DNA of 64,000 nt from Paenibacillus elgii NBRC 100335 (GTDB lineage: Bacteria > Bacillota > Bacilli > Paenibacillales > NBRC-103111): contig NZ_BIMB01000022.1 in NCBI RefSeq assembly GCF_004000865.1, positions 38,261 to 102,260 on the forward strand, written 5' to 3'. The translations under genes were made by a program, and so were the position numbers. The notes below the pieces were generated by a model. That model ran no database searches. It saw only the letters and a list, made by a program, of their open reading frames with translations, and had not been told where the DNA came from. Positions 1-8,735 of this stretch are shown here, one piece after another; position 1 is the first letter of the stretch; each line of letters begins with the position of its first letter.

Positions 1-2
1 AG

Positions 3-107
3 AGCTTGTTCCGCGACGACAACTACTACTACTTCCATCCGTCGGACACGGAGGTGCTGCCGGAAGAAATCGGCCGGTTCCTGACAACGCGGATGCCGCA
101 GTCATGA
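3..107 (+). CDS. C-terminal fragment of an unidentified protein (cut by window edge)
   Basis: Reading frame 3 is open from the window edge to a TGA and encodes about 34 residues, rich in Asp/Tyr (NYYYFHP) and ending TTRMPQS. The gene starts upstream of the window, so neither length nor family can be judged. A second overlapping stop follows directly. It converges on the next gene, which reads on the other strand. I do not recognise the product. Confidence 0.4.
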   Translation, partial: SLFRDDNYYYFHPSDTEVLPEEIGRFLTTRMPQS

Positions 108-151
108 TGACGCTCCTCTCCGGATCGGCCGGAAAAGGCAGTCCGCCTTCC

Positions 152-544
152 CTAAGAGCGGTCCCGCTTTTTGCGGCCGTACGTTCTCACCCGGGAAAGT
201 GTGGGCTCATCCGGAGCGGGCGGGACCGTAACGGATTTCGCGGCTGCGGTTTCCTGCGCATTCCATTCGCCTGCCGCGAACGCCTCGGGAATGCCCCCGA
301 CCTCTTCGTAGGCGGATCGGCTTTCCAGCCGGAGCTCCAGCTGCTCCACCCTTTCGATAAGCCGGGCGATCGTCAAGTCCAGCCTGGCCGTCTCAAGCCG
401 AAGCCGCTCCAGTTCCAGCTTCGGCTCCAGTTCGCTCTCCGGCTCCGCACGCCCGCTGCTTCCCGAACCGTCTCCTTCGGGGTTATGCGTCAATGCTTCA
501 AGCTCCTGCGGCGACAACAAGCTTTTCAGGTCCTTTCCTACCAT
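152..544 (-). CDS. hypothetical coiled-coil protein, 130 aa
   Basis: A GGAGG-type ribosome site lies 8-10 bases before the ATG, which supports a real gene. The first 20 residues (MVGKDLKSLLSPQELEAL) look like a short helical docking segment. A Gly/Ser/Glu-rich linker follows, then a heptad-like stretch (residues about 40-77, LELERLRLETARLDLTIARL) that should form a coiled coil. The C-terminus is basic (YGRKKRDRS). There is no signal peptide or membrane helix, so it is probably cytoplasmic. I do not recognise a family; the composition would suit a small scaffold or regulator, but that is a guess. Confidence 0.6.
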   Translation of the reverse strand: MVGKDLKSLLSPQELEALTHNPEGDGSGSSGRAEPESELEPKLELERLRLETARLDLTIARLIERVEQLELRLESRSAYEEVGGIPEAFAAGEWNAQETAAAKSVTVPPAPDEPTLSRVRTYGRKKRDRS

Positions 545-1073
545 TTCGGTTCCGCCTCCTTGGATTTACCTTAACGCGATTATACCTTTGGACGTGACGT
601 GCCAAACGAAAGTTACACTTGAATATTTCCCACCCTTGCAAATGACTAAAAACGACATGTCCGGACATCAAAGCGACACCTGCCATAAAGCTGCGAAAAG
701 GGCGACTGCGTCCATCGACGCCGTTCGCCCTTTATTTCGTTGTCTTCATGGCAGATTGTCGGACCTCATCCAATACCGGTCCGCCTCTCCCGCCGCCTCG
801 CGCAACCTTCGTTACACGATCTTGTACTTTCGTATACAAAAAACGGGGCACAGCTCATCCGCCTACGCCCCAGGTGTGGCAATTCCATGAAATTGCTGGC
901 AAATATTATGTTTAATCTTACCATCCCAATCTTATTATAGCAATTCAAAAATTTGGAGACTTTCGTCCCATTTTTGCCGCTCGTAAAAAAACGGGACCTG
1001 CAGAAAAAAGGGATTGTGTTGATTTTTGACGAATGTTAACTCTCAGCCTAAAAAAGTGGAGGGAGTCTCATTC
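545..1073. other. gene-free stretch upstream of the sensor kinase
   Basis: No reading frame here has a ribosome site. It contains an inverted repeat AAAGGGCGA (697-705) / TCGCCCTTT (725-733), and on the minus strand a GGGGC...GCCCC hairpin followed by GTTTTTT (about 839-877), which resembles a weak terminator. The last 170 bases are AT-rich and probably hold the kinase promoter, but I cannot pick a convincing -35/-10 pair. Confidence 0.4.
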
Positions 1074-2906
1074 ATGAACGATCTGCTCGTATCGCCATTC
1101 GTCCCGGAGCAATTGAAAACCAAAGCGGATGGGACTTTTTCACGAATGTTTGTCGATCTGGCGCTGAAAAGCTTCGCCAGCCCCCACACCGGCTCCCTCT
1201 TGCTCGATCGGGACTGCAACCTGCTGATGGCCGGCGAATCGCTCGGCAAGAAGCTCGGTTATAGGACGGAAGAACTGGAGCGGATGAATCTTCAGACCTT
1301 AGTGCATCCCGGGGAGCTTCTCCTGTGCATGCATCATATGAGCCAGCTCGTATCGGGCCAGCTCTCCCGCTACGAAACCGAGATGCGCTGGCTCAGCGCG
1401 GACGGACAAACCTTATGGATGAGCGTTTATGCGGTCGAACTTAAGGACAGCGGCGACGGACCAGCTTACATATACATGCAAACCCAGGATATCACCGCGC
1501 AAAAAGATGCCGAAAGCGCGCTTCAGGAATCGCTCATCCGCATGACTTCCCTGCTCGAAACGTTTGCCGACGCTTACATTATGCTGAACCGAAGCGGACA
1601 GCTCGTCTATGTGAACCGGAACGCCGAGCAGCTCCTGCAGCTCAACCGGGAGGATATGCTCGGACACGGCATTCGGGGCACGGTGCCGGATTGGCTTGGC
1701 GCAAGCTTTTACAAAGCATGCTGGAGGGCGATAGAAGAATCGGCTCCCGTCTTTTATCAGGATTATTATCCATTGGTCAAAAAATGGCTGGAAGTCAGCT
1801 GCTATCCGGGCAAGCCCGGCTTGTCCGTCTTTATCCGCGACGTTACCCGGCACAAAGAGCAGGAGGAGACGCTCCGCGCAACCAAGCAGCAGCTTGATTC
1901 CATGATTGAGCATGCCGCGGACACCATAGCGATTCTCGACGCGGACCTTCGGCTGACCAAGGTGAACAAAGCGTTCATCGACTTGTTCGGCTATAGCGAA
2001 GCGGAGCTGCTCGGCGAGCGTCCGCCAAACATACCGGAGGAGCTGTGGATCGAGTCGGAGCTGCTGTTCCGCAAAGCGCTGCAGGGCAAGCAAATCCCCA
2101 GCTTCGAAACGAAGCGCAAGCGCAAAGACGGCACGCCGCTCGATATGAGCCTCACCATCTCGCCCGTTGTCGGCAAAGATCAGGACATTTCCGGGATCTG
2201 TATTATCGGGCGGGATATCAGCGAGAGCAAGGCTACCGAGGAGCTGCTGCGCAACTCGGAGAAGCTGTCGGTCGCCGGGCAGCTCGCCGTCGGCATTGCC
2301 CATGAAATTCGTAACCCGCTGACCTCGCTGAAAGGTTTTACGCAGTTTATGAAGGCGGCCGGGCATTACAAGGAGCATTACTTGGACATCATGTCGTCGG
2401 AGCTAACGCGCATCGAGCACATCATCAGTGAAATGCTGCTGCTGGCCAAGCCAAGACCGGCCACCTTTCATTATAAGCGGATCGGCCCCATTCTCGCCGA
2501 TGTCCTCTCCCTTCTGGAAGCGCAAGCAAATCTGAACAGCGTCAGTTTCAAGACGCGGATCAAGCCGGACCTGCCTGCAGTTCGCTGTGAAGAGAATCAG
2601 TTAAAGCAGCTGTTCATCAATATCGTCAAAAACGCCGTCGAAGCAATGCCGCTGGGCGGAACCGTGGAAATTGTGGCGGCCTTGGCCGAGCCGGGCATGC
2701 TCTCGATCACCTTCCGGGACGAAGGCGACGGCATTCCCGCCGAGCTGCTTCAGCGGATCAGCGAGCCCTTCTATACGACAAAAGAAAACGGCTCGGGCCT
2801 CGGTCTGATGGTGAGCCAAAAAATCGTCACCGAGCACAAAGGCCGCATGGCCATCGCAAGCGAAGCCGGCGTGGGAACGACCGTGACAATAACGTTACCG
2901 GTTTAA
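1074..2906 (+). CDS. PAS-domain sensor histidine kinase (sporulation-kinase-like, orphan)
   Basis: Three PAS-type modules occupy about residues 35-150, 155-265 and 275-395. A HisKA dimerisation/phosphoacceptor domain follows with the H-box HEIRNPLTSLKGF (phospho-His near residue 410), then an ATPase domain with N (NAVEAMP), G1 (DEGDGIP) and G2 (GSGLGLMVSQ) boxes. There are no membrane helices, so it senses a cytoplasmic or redox signal. The H-box matches the KinA/KinE kind that feeds Spo0F in Bacillus; no response regulator is adjacent, as expected for a phosphorelay kinase. An earlier in-frame TTG exists, but GGAGGG ten bases before this ATG favours the start given. Confidence 0.88.
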   Translation: MNDLLVSPFVPEQLKTKADGTFSRMFVDLALKSFASPHTGSLLLDRDCNLLMAGESLGKKLGYRTEELERMNLQTLVHPGELLLCMHHMSQLVSGQLSRYETEMRWLSADGQTLWMSVYAVELKDSGDGPAYIYMQTQDITAQKDAESALQESLIRMTSLLETFADAYIMLNRSGQLVYVNRNAEQLLQLNREDMLGHGIRGTVPDWLGASFYKACWRAIEESAPVFYQDYYPLVKKWLEVSCYPGKPGLSVFIRDVTRHKEQEETLRATKQQLDSMIEHAADTIAILDADLRLTKVNKAFIDLFGYSEAELLGERPPNIPEELWIESELLFRKALQGKQIPSFETKRKRKDGTPLDMSLTISPVVGKDQDISGICIIGRDISESKATEELLRNSEKLSVAGQLAVGIAHEIRNPLTSLKGFTQFMKAAGHYKEHYLDIMSSELTRIEHIISEMLLLAKPRPATFHYKRIGPILADVLSLLEAQANLNSVSFKTRIKPDLPAVRCEENQLKQLFINIVKNAVEAMPLGGTVEIVAALAEPGMLSITFRDEGDGIPAELLQRISEPFYTTKENGSGLGLMVSQKIVTEHKGRMAIASEAGVGTTVTITLPV

Positions 2907-2933
2907 AGCGTGTAAGAATCTTCCACAAGCCAA

Positions 2934-2968
2934 AGACCCCTTTACCATGGCGATAAAGGGGCCTTTTT
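2934..2968 (+). terminator. rho-independent terminator after the sensor kinase
   Basis: CCCCTTTA / TAAAGGGG stem with a nine-base loop, followed by CCTTTTTG on the plus strand. It lies just beyond the kinase stop and close to the converging acetyltransferase gene. Confidence 0.8.
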
Positions 2969-2991
2969 GTGCGCACGAACGTTCGCATTTC

Positions 2992-3450
2992 TTAATTCAA
3001 AACCTTGTATCTCGCTTCCGTTTCCCCATCGATGATCCGACCGGTCGTCATAAAGCCGACACGCTCGTACAGCTTCCCGGCCGCCTCATTGTCCGGCACA
3101 TAGCTGATGACGATCTCGGGACTGCAATCCTCCTGACGCTTGATCAGCTCCAGACCCAGCCGGATCGCAGCCTCACCGTAGCCCCGGCCTTGAAACCTTT
3201 TGTCGATCATCAGCCGCACGATCCAGTACAGCCCGTCTTCCGGGTCCTTGCCGTACATGAAAAAGCCGATCATCTTGTCTTCGTGATAAATGGAAAGCGG
3301 CGTGTACGATTTATCGTAGGCGGCTTGAATAATCGAATACCAGTTGGGAGCCACCATCTTCCGCTGCTCCTCCTTCACCTCCAGCTTCACGCAATCTTCC
3401 CAATTGTCCTCAGTAATAGCTTCGAATCTTACCGTCGGTGCGTTCCTCAA
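2992..3450 (-). CDS. GNAT family N-acetyltransferase (BltD/PaiA-like)
   Basis: A 152-residue single-domain GNAT enzyme, expected to acetylate a small amine from acetyl-CoA in the cytoplasm. The acetyl-CoA pyrophosphate loop appears as RFQGRGYGEAA (about residues 88-98), preceded by the beta-4 strand LYWIVRLMID and followed by the YVPDNEAAGKLYERVGF segment typical of the fold. The YHEDKMIGFFMYG strand and total length suit spermine/spermidine-type acetyltransferases, but the substrate cannot be read from sequence. The start is TTG, with GAGGAGG seven bases upstream. It is a single gene. Confidence 0.85.
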   Translation of the reverse strand: MRNAPTVRFEAITEDNWEDCVKLEVKEEQRKMVAPNWYSIIQAAYDKSYTPLSIYHEDKMIGFFMYGKDPEDGLYWIVRLMIDKRFQGRGYGEAAIRLGLELIKRQEDCSPEIVISYVPDNEAAGKLYERVGFMTTGRIIDGETEARYKVLN

Positions 3451-3579
3451 AGCGGTTCCTCCTCGCGTTGGTCTATAGACCCATCATACGGGACATGCCG
3501 CCGGAAGCGTAGGGAAGATTCGGGTATAAGCCGTTTTTTCGGTTTTACGTTTGAGGAAAGCAAGCGTGCGGAAGTCAAT

Positions 3580-5349
3580 TTAAATTCCCAGTTTATTGTA
3601 ATATTTGGCTCGCAAATTATGCTGCTGTTTTTGCCTTTCGAATTGTTCGGCATAACGGTCCATGTTACTTTCAACCAGCCCGCCCGGGCGGAAGGAATCC
3701 TGCTCCCTTTCGTCCGACCCCGGGATAGCTATTGGGGCGGATCGACGTATTCCTATCGACTCTTCGTCCGATGCTACCCGGTCAAGACGCTGCCGTTCTA
3801 ACGCTTCAGCGTGCATTTGTTTCAAAAGCAAGGGCAGATTCCCCACTTGCTGCTTGGCCTGCTTCAATTTATGCTCGTCCGTCCAATTCGCGTAGACAAA
3901 GGCGGACAGATTCGTAATTTCGCTATCCATCCCCTGTTTGTACTCGCTGTCAAGATCGGTGTTCCCATCCAACCAACGAACCGCTTCCAAAAGCCGCCCT
4001 TGCAGCTTGTTCATGAGAAGAAGCGGGATATTCTCGTGCCCGTGCCGCTCGCCCAAGCCGTACTCGCTTCGAAACGGATTTTCCGTTCCCTGGATATTCA
4101 TGTACTCCTCCATATTGGACCATGCATCCAAATTGTCCTGATCGTCGATCCATTCGATTAATTCGCCGGCATTGTCCGTTTTCGTCCCCTGCTGCATATG
4201 AAAAGCATGACCAAGCTCATGGGTTAACGTCGAGAATGTGGGAGCAATCAGCTCCTTCCCCGCAGTATCGACTAGCCGATTCCCATAGTAAAAAGACGAT
4301 TCCTTTACGTCCGACGGCATCGTCACCTTCACGTCGGTGCCTTCCCCAAAAGCGTAATACTGCTCCGGCCGCCCTTGCAAAATCAGCACCACACCCAACT
4401 GATCTGACCTTTCCCTCCGCATGTCGTTCAGAGCGGAAATTCGTTCCTGCTTGGTCAAGCCGTCAAGTTTGATTTCCTTGTATTTGTCCCTCTCTCGTGG
4501 CTGTTCGGACAGCTTTTTCAGCTTGGCGTATTCCTTATTATCGCCTACCGGCGAGGCGGCTGCAGTCACTCCGTCATCCCTGGCGATGGAAAAAGGGGAG
4601 ATTTCAATTTTTTTATCCGATTCGTTGATTCGTTCCATCAGCTCCCGGCCGAAATGGCTCTCCAATATTCGCGAGAATTCCGTCAGCATCTTCATCTTGA
4701 AGTCTCCGTGCCCCTCCTCCTCCGCGATTCGGATACTTCCGCTGCCTTGGATCAGCTTGTCCCACATCTTGCGTACCTTCCGCTGGCTATCTTTGTCCAT
4801 CTGTTCAAATCCGGCTATGGGGAGATCGCTGTCTTCGGCTGTAGGCCTGCCACCCGTCACCGATTGCTTAACCAAAGCTTGACGTTCGTCATGAAGCAGA
4901 TCCATGAGCGTTCTCATCTCGGGGGCTTCCGGGTCTTCTTGGAGATCGTCCGACTGCCGATGGACAAACCAGTGGAAGCAAGCCCGTTCAAGTGCGGAGA
5001 GCATGTTGATTTTAGTAGAAAGAGGGGCGTTCTCCGCTAATTTGTTGTACTCGGCAATGCGCTCTTTAAAGTCGTCGTCCAATCGGATGATCATGGGGGA
5101 CATGTTGATTTTGCATTGGACCGGCGGACGGGTATAAGTATGCTGGGAACCGGTCAAGTAACGGATCGTCGCCTGATTCCCGAAACGTCGCTGCATTTGA
5201 GCGACGATGGCGGGGACGGAAGCAAGCTGCCGCGCCTTGTTGGAGCTGCCCAGGCGCTGCGTATAAAGAGGCTCCGGCGGAAGGGAATGCCGCTCCAGCA
5301 TTTCAAGACCCGGCATTGGTTTCCGAACAGGACTTCCTGTGCTTTTCAT
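3580..5349 (-). CDS. predicted M91-like zinc metalloprotease effector with contractile-injection-type N-terminus
   Basis: About 589 residues with no signal peptide or membrane helix. Near residues 51-65 is QMQRRFGNQATIRYL, matching the (L/M)QR..GN(Q/R)A motif that recurs at the N-terminus of extracellular contractile injection system (eCIS)-associated toxins. A zinc-protease motif THELGHAFH lies near residue 376, followed by NMEEYMNIQGTENPFRSEYG and GERHGHE, the arrangement seen in peptidase M91 (NleD-type) effectors. GTG, TTG and ATG starts lie within nine bases behind a weak GGGGA site; the ATG was chosen. The gene looks AT-richer than its neighbours and stands alone, with no tail-tube, sheath or ATPase genes nearby. 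Assignment is from motifs; target and delivery route are unknown. Confidence 0.6.
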   Translation of the reverse strand: MKSTGSPVRKPMPGLEMLERHSLPPEPLYTQRLGSSNKARQLASVPAIVAQMQRRFGNQATIRYLTGSQHTYTRPPVQCKINMSPMIIRLDDDFKERIAEYNKLAENAPLSTKINMLSALERACFHWFVHRQSDDLQEDPEAPEMRTLMDLLHDERQALVKQSVTGGRPTAEDSDLPIAGFEQMDKDSQRKVRKMWDKLIQGSGSIRIAEEEGHGDFKMKMLTEFSRILESHFGRELMERINESDKKIEISPFSIARDDGVTAAASPVGDNKEYAKLKKLSEQPRERDKYKEIKLDGLTKQERISALNDMRRERSDQLGVVLILQGRPEQYYAFGEGTDVKVTMPSDVKESSFYYGNRLVDTAGKELIAPTFSTLTHELGHAFHMQQGTKTDNAGELIEWIDDQDNLDAWSNMEEYMNIQGTENPFRSEYGLGERHGHENIPLLLMNKLQGRLLEAVRWLDGNTDLDSEYKQGMDSEITNLSAFVYANWTDEHKLKQAKQQVGNLPLLLKQMHAEALERQRLDRVASDEESIGIRRSAPIAIPGSDEREQDSFRPGGLVESNMDRYAEQFERQKQQHNLRAKYYNKLGI

Positions 5350-5485
5350 CAAGATCACCGCTTCCCCAAGCTTTGTTGGTCACATTGTACCATATTTACC
5401 CATCCAAAAGGGATAACCTGTACCTCCCCCTCAACTTATGCTATGATAAACTTCGTGATTTCTCAGGGAGAGGCGGACTAGAGGC

Positions 5486-6070
5486 GTGGCCAAGCTATAT
5501 TTTCGTTACGGAACGATGAACAGCGGCAAGTCGATCGAAGTACTGCGCGTCGCACACAATTACGAGGAGCAAGGAAAGAAAGTGCTGCTCTTTACCCCTG
5601 CGGTGGATAACCGGGACGGGGTCGGCGTCGTGGCTTCCCGCATCGGGATGCAGAAGGACGGCATCGTCGTTGACGACAGCCTGGACATGGTCGGGATGGC
5701 GGCGGCCGAGCGGCCGAACTGCATTCTGATCGACGAAGCGCAGTTTCTGAACAAGCAGCAGGTGCTGCAGCTTACGGAAATTGCGGATACGCTTGGCATC
5801 CCCGTCATTGCGTACGGGCTGCGGGCGGATTTTCTCGGCCAGCTGTTCGAAGGCAGCTACCATCTGTTTGCGCTGGCGGACAAAATCGAAGAAATCAAGA
5901 CGGTCTGCTGGTACTGCGACCGCAAAGCGACGATGAATATGCGCCTTGCCGACGGCAAGCCGGTATTTGAGGGCGCACAGATTCAAATCGGCGGCAACGA
6001 AAGCTATTTGCCGGTATGCCGCAAATGCTACTCCATGCAAAAGAGCCAAACGCAACCCCATCATGAATAA
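5486..6070 (+). CDS. tdk: thymidine kinase
   Basis: Cytosolic type II thymidine kinase (EC 2.7.1.21), which phosphorylates thymidine with ATP in nucleotide salvage. The P-loop is GTMNSGKS (residues 9-16), the Walker-B/catalytic segment LIDEAQFL is near residue 95, and the lasso/zinc-site cysteines are C141/C144 (CWYC) and C178/C181 (CRKC). The 194-residue length is normal for the family. Translation starts at GTG behind GGGAGAGG. It is a single gene, closed by a bidirectional terminator shared with the aminopeptidase gene. Confidence 0.95.
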   Translation: MAKLYFRYGTMNSGKSIEVLRVAHNYEEQGKKVLLFTPAVDNRDGVGVVASRIGMQKDGIVVDDSLDMVGMAAAERPNCILIDEAQFLNKQQVLQLTEIADTLGIPVIAYGLRADFLGQLFEGSYHLFALADKIEEIKTVCWYCDRKATMNMRLADGKPVFEGAQIQIGGNESYLPVCRKCYSMQKSQTQPHHE

Positions 6071-6073
6071 AAA

Positions 6074-6112
6074 AAACGGAGCAAAGCGCCTCGGCGCCTT
6101 GCTCCGTTTTGC
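6074..6112. terminator. bidirectional terminator between tdk and the aminopeptidase gene
   Basis: CGGAGCAAAGCGCC / GCGCCTTGCTCCG stem with a TCG loop. It is flanked by TTTTGCGTTTT on the plus side and by a run of A on the other side (T on the minus strand), so it should stop both converging transcripts. Confidence 0.9.
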
Positions 6113-6115
6113 GTT

Positions 6116-7354
6116 TTAGACGGGCAGCGCCCAGTTGCCGGAGCGAAATACCGGCTCCCGTACGCCGTCCTGCGTAATCCCGTCGATGTTCATGTCGGCT
6201 GAACCGATCATGAAATCGACGTGCACAAGACTGCTGTTCGCCCCGTGTTGGGACAATTCCTCTTCCTTCATCTCCGTGCCGCCGTCCATATTGACCGGAT
6301 ACGCTTGTCCGAGAGCGAGATGGCTCGATGCGTTCTCATCGAACAGCGTGTTGTAAAAGATCAGATTCGTATTGGAGATCGGCGATTCGTGCGGAACCAA
6401 GGCGACTTCGCCAAGCTTGCGAGCTCCCTCGTCCGTATCAAGCAGCCGCTTCAGCATCTCGTAGCCTTTGTCCGCCGAGAAATCGACGACTTTGCCATCC
6501 TTGAACGTCAGGCTGAATCCGTCGATCAGCTGACCTCCGTGGTTCAGCGGCTTCGTGCTGCGGACAACGCCGTTGACGCCGTCATGCCGGGGCATCGTGA
6601 ACACTTCCTCCGTCGGCAGGTTCGGGTTGAAGAAAATGCCCTTGGCATTCTCCTTCGCGCCGCCGAGCCAGAGGTGCTTCTCCGGCAGGTCCACGGTCAG
6701 GCTCGTGCCCGACGCTTCGTAGACGAGCTGCTTGTACCGCTTCTCGTTCAAATAGCTCACGGTCCGGGCCAGGCGGGCATTGTGCTCCTTCCAGGCTTCG
6801 ACCGGATCGTCCGCGTTCACGCGGGTCGCTTCGAAAATGCGCTCCCACAATGCGTCGAGAGCAGCCTCCGGCGAGAGATCGGGGAATATTTTCAGTGCCC
6901 ATTCCGGGGTTGCGTAAGCCATCAGCGTCCAGGACGCGCGGTGCGCCATCAACTGGCTGCGGTACCCTTTCAAAGCGGTAGAGGCCGTTTTGTTCGCCGT
7001 GGAGACCCGCTCCGGGTCGACGTCCTTCAGCAGATCGGGATTCGGCCCGTAAAATTGAATAAAGGCCGCATCGTTCTCCGCCAGCTCCTGCAAGCCCTGC
7101 GCCTTCCACATCGGATATTCGTGAAACGCTTCCATCGGCGCCATCTTGTATTTGATCCGCGTCAGCTCCTCGTCGTTCCACTCGACCATGACGTTCTTCG
7201 CGCCGGCTTCATAAGCCTTGACGGCGACAAGCCGGACCAGCTCTGCGGCGGCGACCGGGGCCATGACAACCACCGTTTGTCCCTGTTGTACATTGGCGCC
7301 TACCCGAACGGCCAGCGTTGCATATTTTTCCATTTTTTGGGCAAATGTGCTCAT
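6116..7354 (-). CDS. aminopeptidase, M29 family (AmpS/PepS-like)
   Basis: A 412-residue cytoplasmic metallo-aminopeptidase of clan MQ that removes N-terminal residues from peptides using two divalent metal ions. The N-terminus (FAQKMEKYATLAVRVGANVQ) and the central/C-terminal blocks EVFTMPRHDGVNGVV, LGEVALVPHESPISN and ASSHLALGQAYPVN carry the Glu/His/Asp residues conserved in M29 enzymes. A longer frame runs 23 codons upstream, but GGAGG seven bases before this ATG fixes the start. It converges on tdk. Confidence 0.93.
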   Translation of the reverse strand: MSTFAQKMEKYATLAVRVGANVQQGQTVVVMAPVAAAELVRLVAVKAYEAGAKNVMVEWNDEELTRIKYKMAPMEAFHEYPMWKAQGLQELAENDAAFIQFYGPNPDLLKDVDPERVSTANKTASTALKGYRSQLMAHRASWTLMAYATPEWALKIFPDLSPEAALDALWERIFEATRVNADDPVEAWKEHNARLARTVSYLNEKRYKQLVYEASGTSLTVDLPEKHLWLGGAKENAKGIFFNPNLPTEEVFTMPRHDGVNGVVRSTKPLNHGGQLIDGFSLTFKDGKVVDFSADKGYEMLKRLLDTDEGARKLGEVALVPHESPISNTNLIFYNTLFDENASSHLALGQAYPVNMDGGTEMKEEELSQHGANSSLVHVDFMIGSADMNIDGITQDGVREPVFRSGNWALPV

Positions 7355-7446
7355 TAAAATTCCTCCACAAATGAAAGGTTGTCCTACGTTCCCAGTATAA
7401 CGCTTTACGCCACACTTTACCAAATGATGTATACCGAAATGAACCC

Positions 7447-7471
7447 AAAAAAACCAGCCGCGAACGGCTGG
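7447..7471 (-). terminator. terminator after the 30-codon gene
   Basis: CCAGCCG / CGGCTGG stem with a CGAA-complement tetraloop, followed on the minus strand by seven T. It lies 13 bases beyond the small gene's stop. Confidence 0.8.
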
Positions 7472-7483
7472 CTGCGAATTCCG

Positions 7484-7576
7484 TTATTTTTTCGTTTTGG
7501 ACTCCGCCACTTCCGAGTCCTGATTATTGCCGGGCTGGGACTTTTTGCCGTTGTTGTTGGCATTGTCTCGGGACAT
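7484..7576 (-). CDS. small hydrophilic protein, 30 aa
   Basis: An ATG preceded by AAGGAGG with an eight-base gap opens a 30-codon frame, closed by TAA and then by a strong terminator. The product begins MSRDNANNNGKKSQPG and ends SKTKK: very hydrophilic, rich in Asn, Lys, Ser and Gln, without hydrophobic core, Cys or Trp. The signals around it argue for a real translated gene. The composition recalls minor small acid-soluble spore proteins, but I see no diagnostic motif and cannot assign one. Confidence 0.6.
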   Translation of the reverse strand: MSRDNANNNGKKSQPGNNQDSEVAESKTKK

Positions 7577-7653
7577 TAGGACGCCTCCTTCCGGGATTTG
7601 GGATCGCCCGTAGTGTGTCCGATCCGCCCGGCAGCCATACATGAAAACGTGCA

Positions 7654-8682
7654 CTAGGCCCACTCCGCCAACAAGCGGTCAATTAACCGGACGAGATCGG
7701 CAGCCCGGTTCGGCGCATCCGCCGCCCCGTTCAGCAGGTCGAGCAGCGCGATCAGATCGGCCAGCTTGGACTTCAGCTCCCACCGTTCGGGCAGCGCCCC
7801 GCCCCCCTGCACGTAGCCGCGGATAAAATGACGCCCGAACTCGGAGCCCGGCGGTTCATAGCGAAGCATATTGCCGATGTCCACCAGCGGCGGACCGGCG
7901 AAGGCAAATTCCCAGTCCAGCACAGCCGTTACCTCGGCCCCTCCGGCACCGTCCGGCGCCAGCAGCACGTTCCGTCCGTTAAAGTCGGAATGGATCAAGG
8001 AGTATACCTTCGGCTGCTCTTCCAGCAGCCCGGCATGGCGCCTGCACATCGCCCATAGCGCTTCGGTCCGGCAGGAACCGAGCAAGCGGCCGGCCTCGCC
8101 GTGCATCAAGCTCTGCTCCGCGAAGCCGGTGAACATCGCTTCATCCAGCCGCATCGGCGTGCGGATCTCCAGCTCCGGGCCGAGGAGACCGGCCTTCTGA
8201 AACGGAAAAGCATGCACGCGTGCCAGCGTTCTGCCGAGTGCCGCCGCCGCGAAAGCGAGCTCTTCTTGGGAGACGGTCGTCCGCAGGGACGACAGCAGCT
8301 CCCCGTCATGCCATTCAAGCAATGCCCAAGGCCGCGGAAAGCGAGCGCACGAAGCATCCGTGTAGAGGAAGGCCGGGACCGGAACGACAGACCGGACCAG
8401 CCGGGCAATGGCCTCCTCCTTGCGAAGAACGTCCGCATCGCCACGATAAATGCGAAGCACATAAGACCTCTCCTCCCCGTGCATGCGGATTTTATAATTC
8501 GAATTGCTCAGCCCTGTTCCGAGCGACTGCGCGAATTCGACGGACCTTCCGGGGAACGCCGACTCCAGCAGCCCGTTCAGCTCCGCCAAGCTTAAGCGCA
8601 CGAACGGCTCTCCTCGCTCCCAACCGGCTTTCTCCTGCCACTCGTCTTCTCCCGGTGCAGCGTTCTGCCGCGTATCCTCCAT
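7654..8682 (-). CDS. aminoglycoside/choline-kinase-type phosphotransferase (APH family)
   Basis: A 342-residue protein-kinase-like small-molecule kinase. The nucleotide loop region is SLGTGLSNSNYKIRM (about residue 55), followed by YVLRIYRGD with the ATP-binding Lys replaced by Arg, as is common in this family. The catalytic (Brenner) loop is HSDFNGRNVLL and the metal-binding segment is VLDWEFAFAG. The C-terminal helices are typical. The substrate is unknown; many such genes in Gram-positive genomes act on sugars, choline or other metabolites rather than antibiotics. The ribosome site GAGAGGAG precedes the ATG. It follows the membrane ligase gene on the same strand after about 50 bases, so they may be co-transcribed. 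Confidence 0.85.
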   Translation of the reverse strand: MEDTRQNAAPGEDEWQEKAGWERGEPFVRLSLAELNGLLESAFPGRSVEFAQSLGTGLSNSNYKIRMHGEERSYVLRIYRGDADVLRKEEAIARLVRSVVPVPAFLYTDASCARFPRPWALLEWHDGELLSSLRTTVSQEELAFAAAALGRTLARVHAFPFQKAGLLGPELEIRTPMRLDEAMFTGFAEQSLMHGEAGRLLGSCRTEALWAMCRRHAGLLEEQPKVYSLIHSDFNGRNVLLAPDGAGGAEVTAVLDWEFAFAGPPLVDIGNMLRYEPPGSEFGRHFIRGYVQGGGALPERWELKSKLADLIALLDLLNGAADAPNRAADLVRLIDRLLAEWA

Positions 8683-8735
8683 GCCGCCACGGCTCCTCTC
8701 CCGTTAATGCTCCATCGCAGACCGGATCGGCTGCC

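Noticed and set aside
1413..2378. 321-codon open frame opposite the sensor kinase
   Set aside because: It lies entirely within the PAS/HisKA coding region, without a ribosome site or recognisable domain.
6221..7357. 378-codon open frame opposite the aminopeptidase gene
   Set aside because: It is antisense shadow of a well-supported M29 enzyme with its own ribosome site and terminator.
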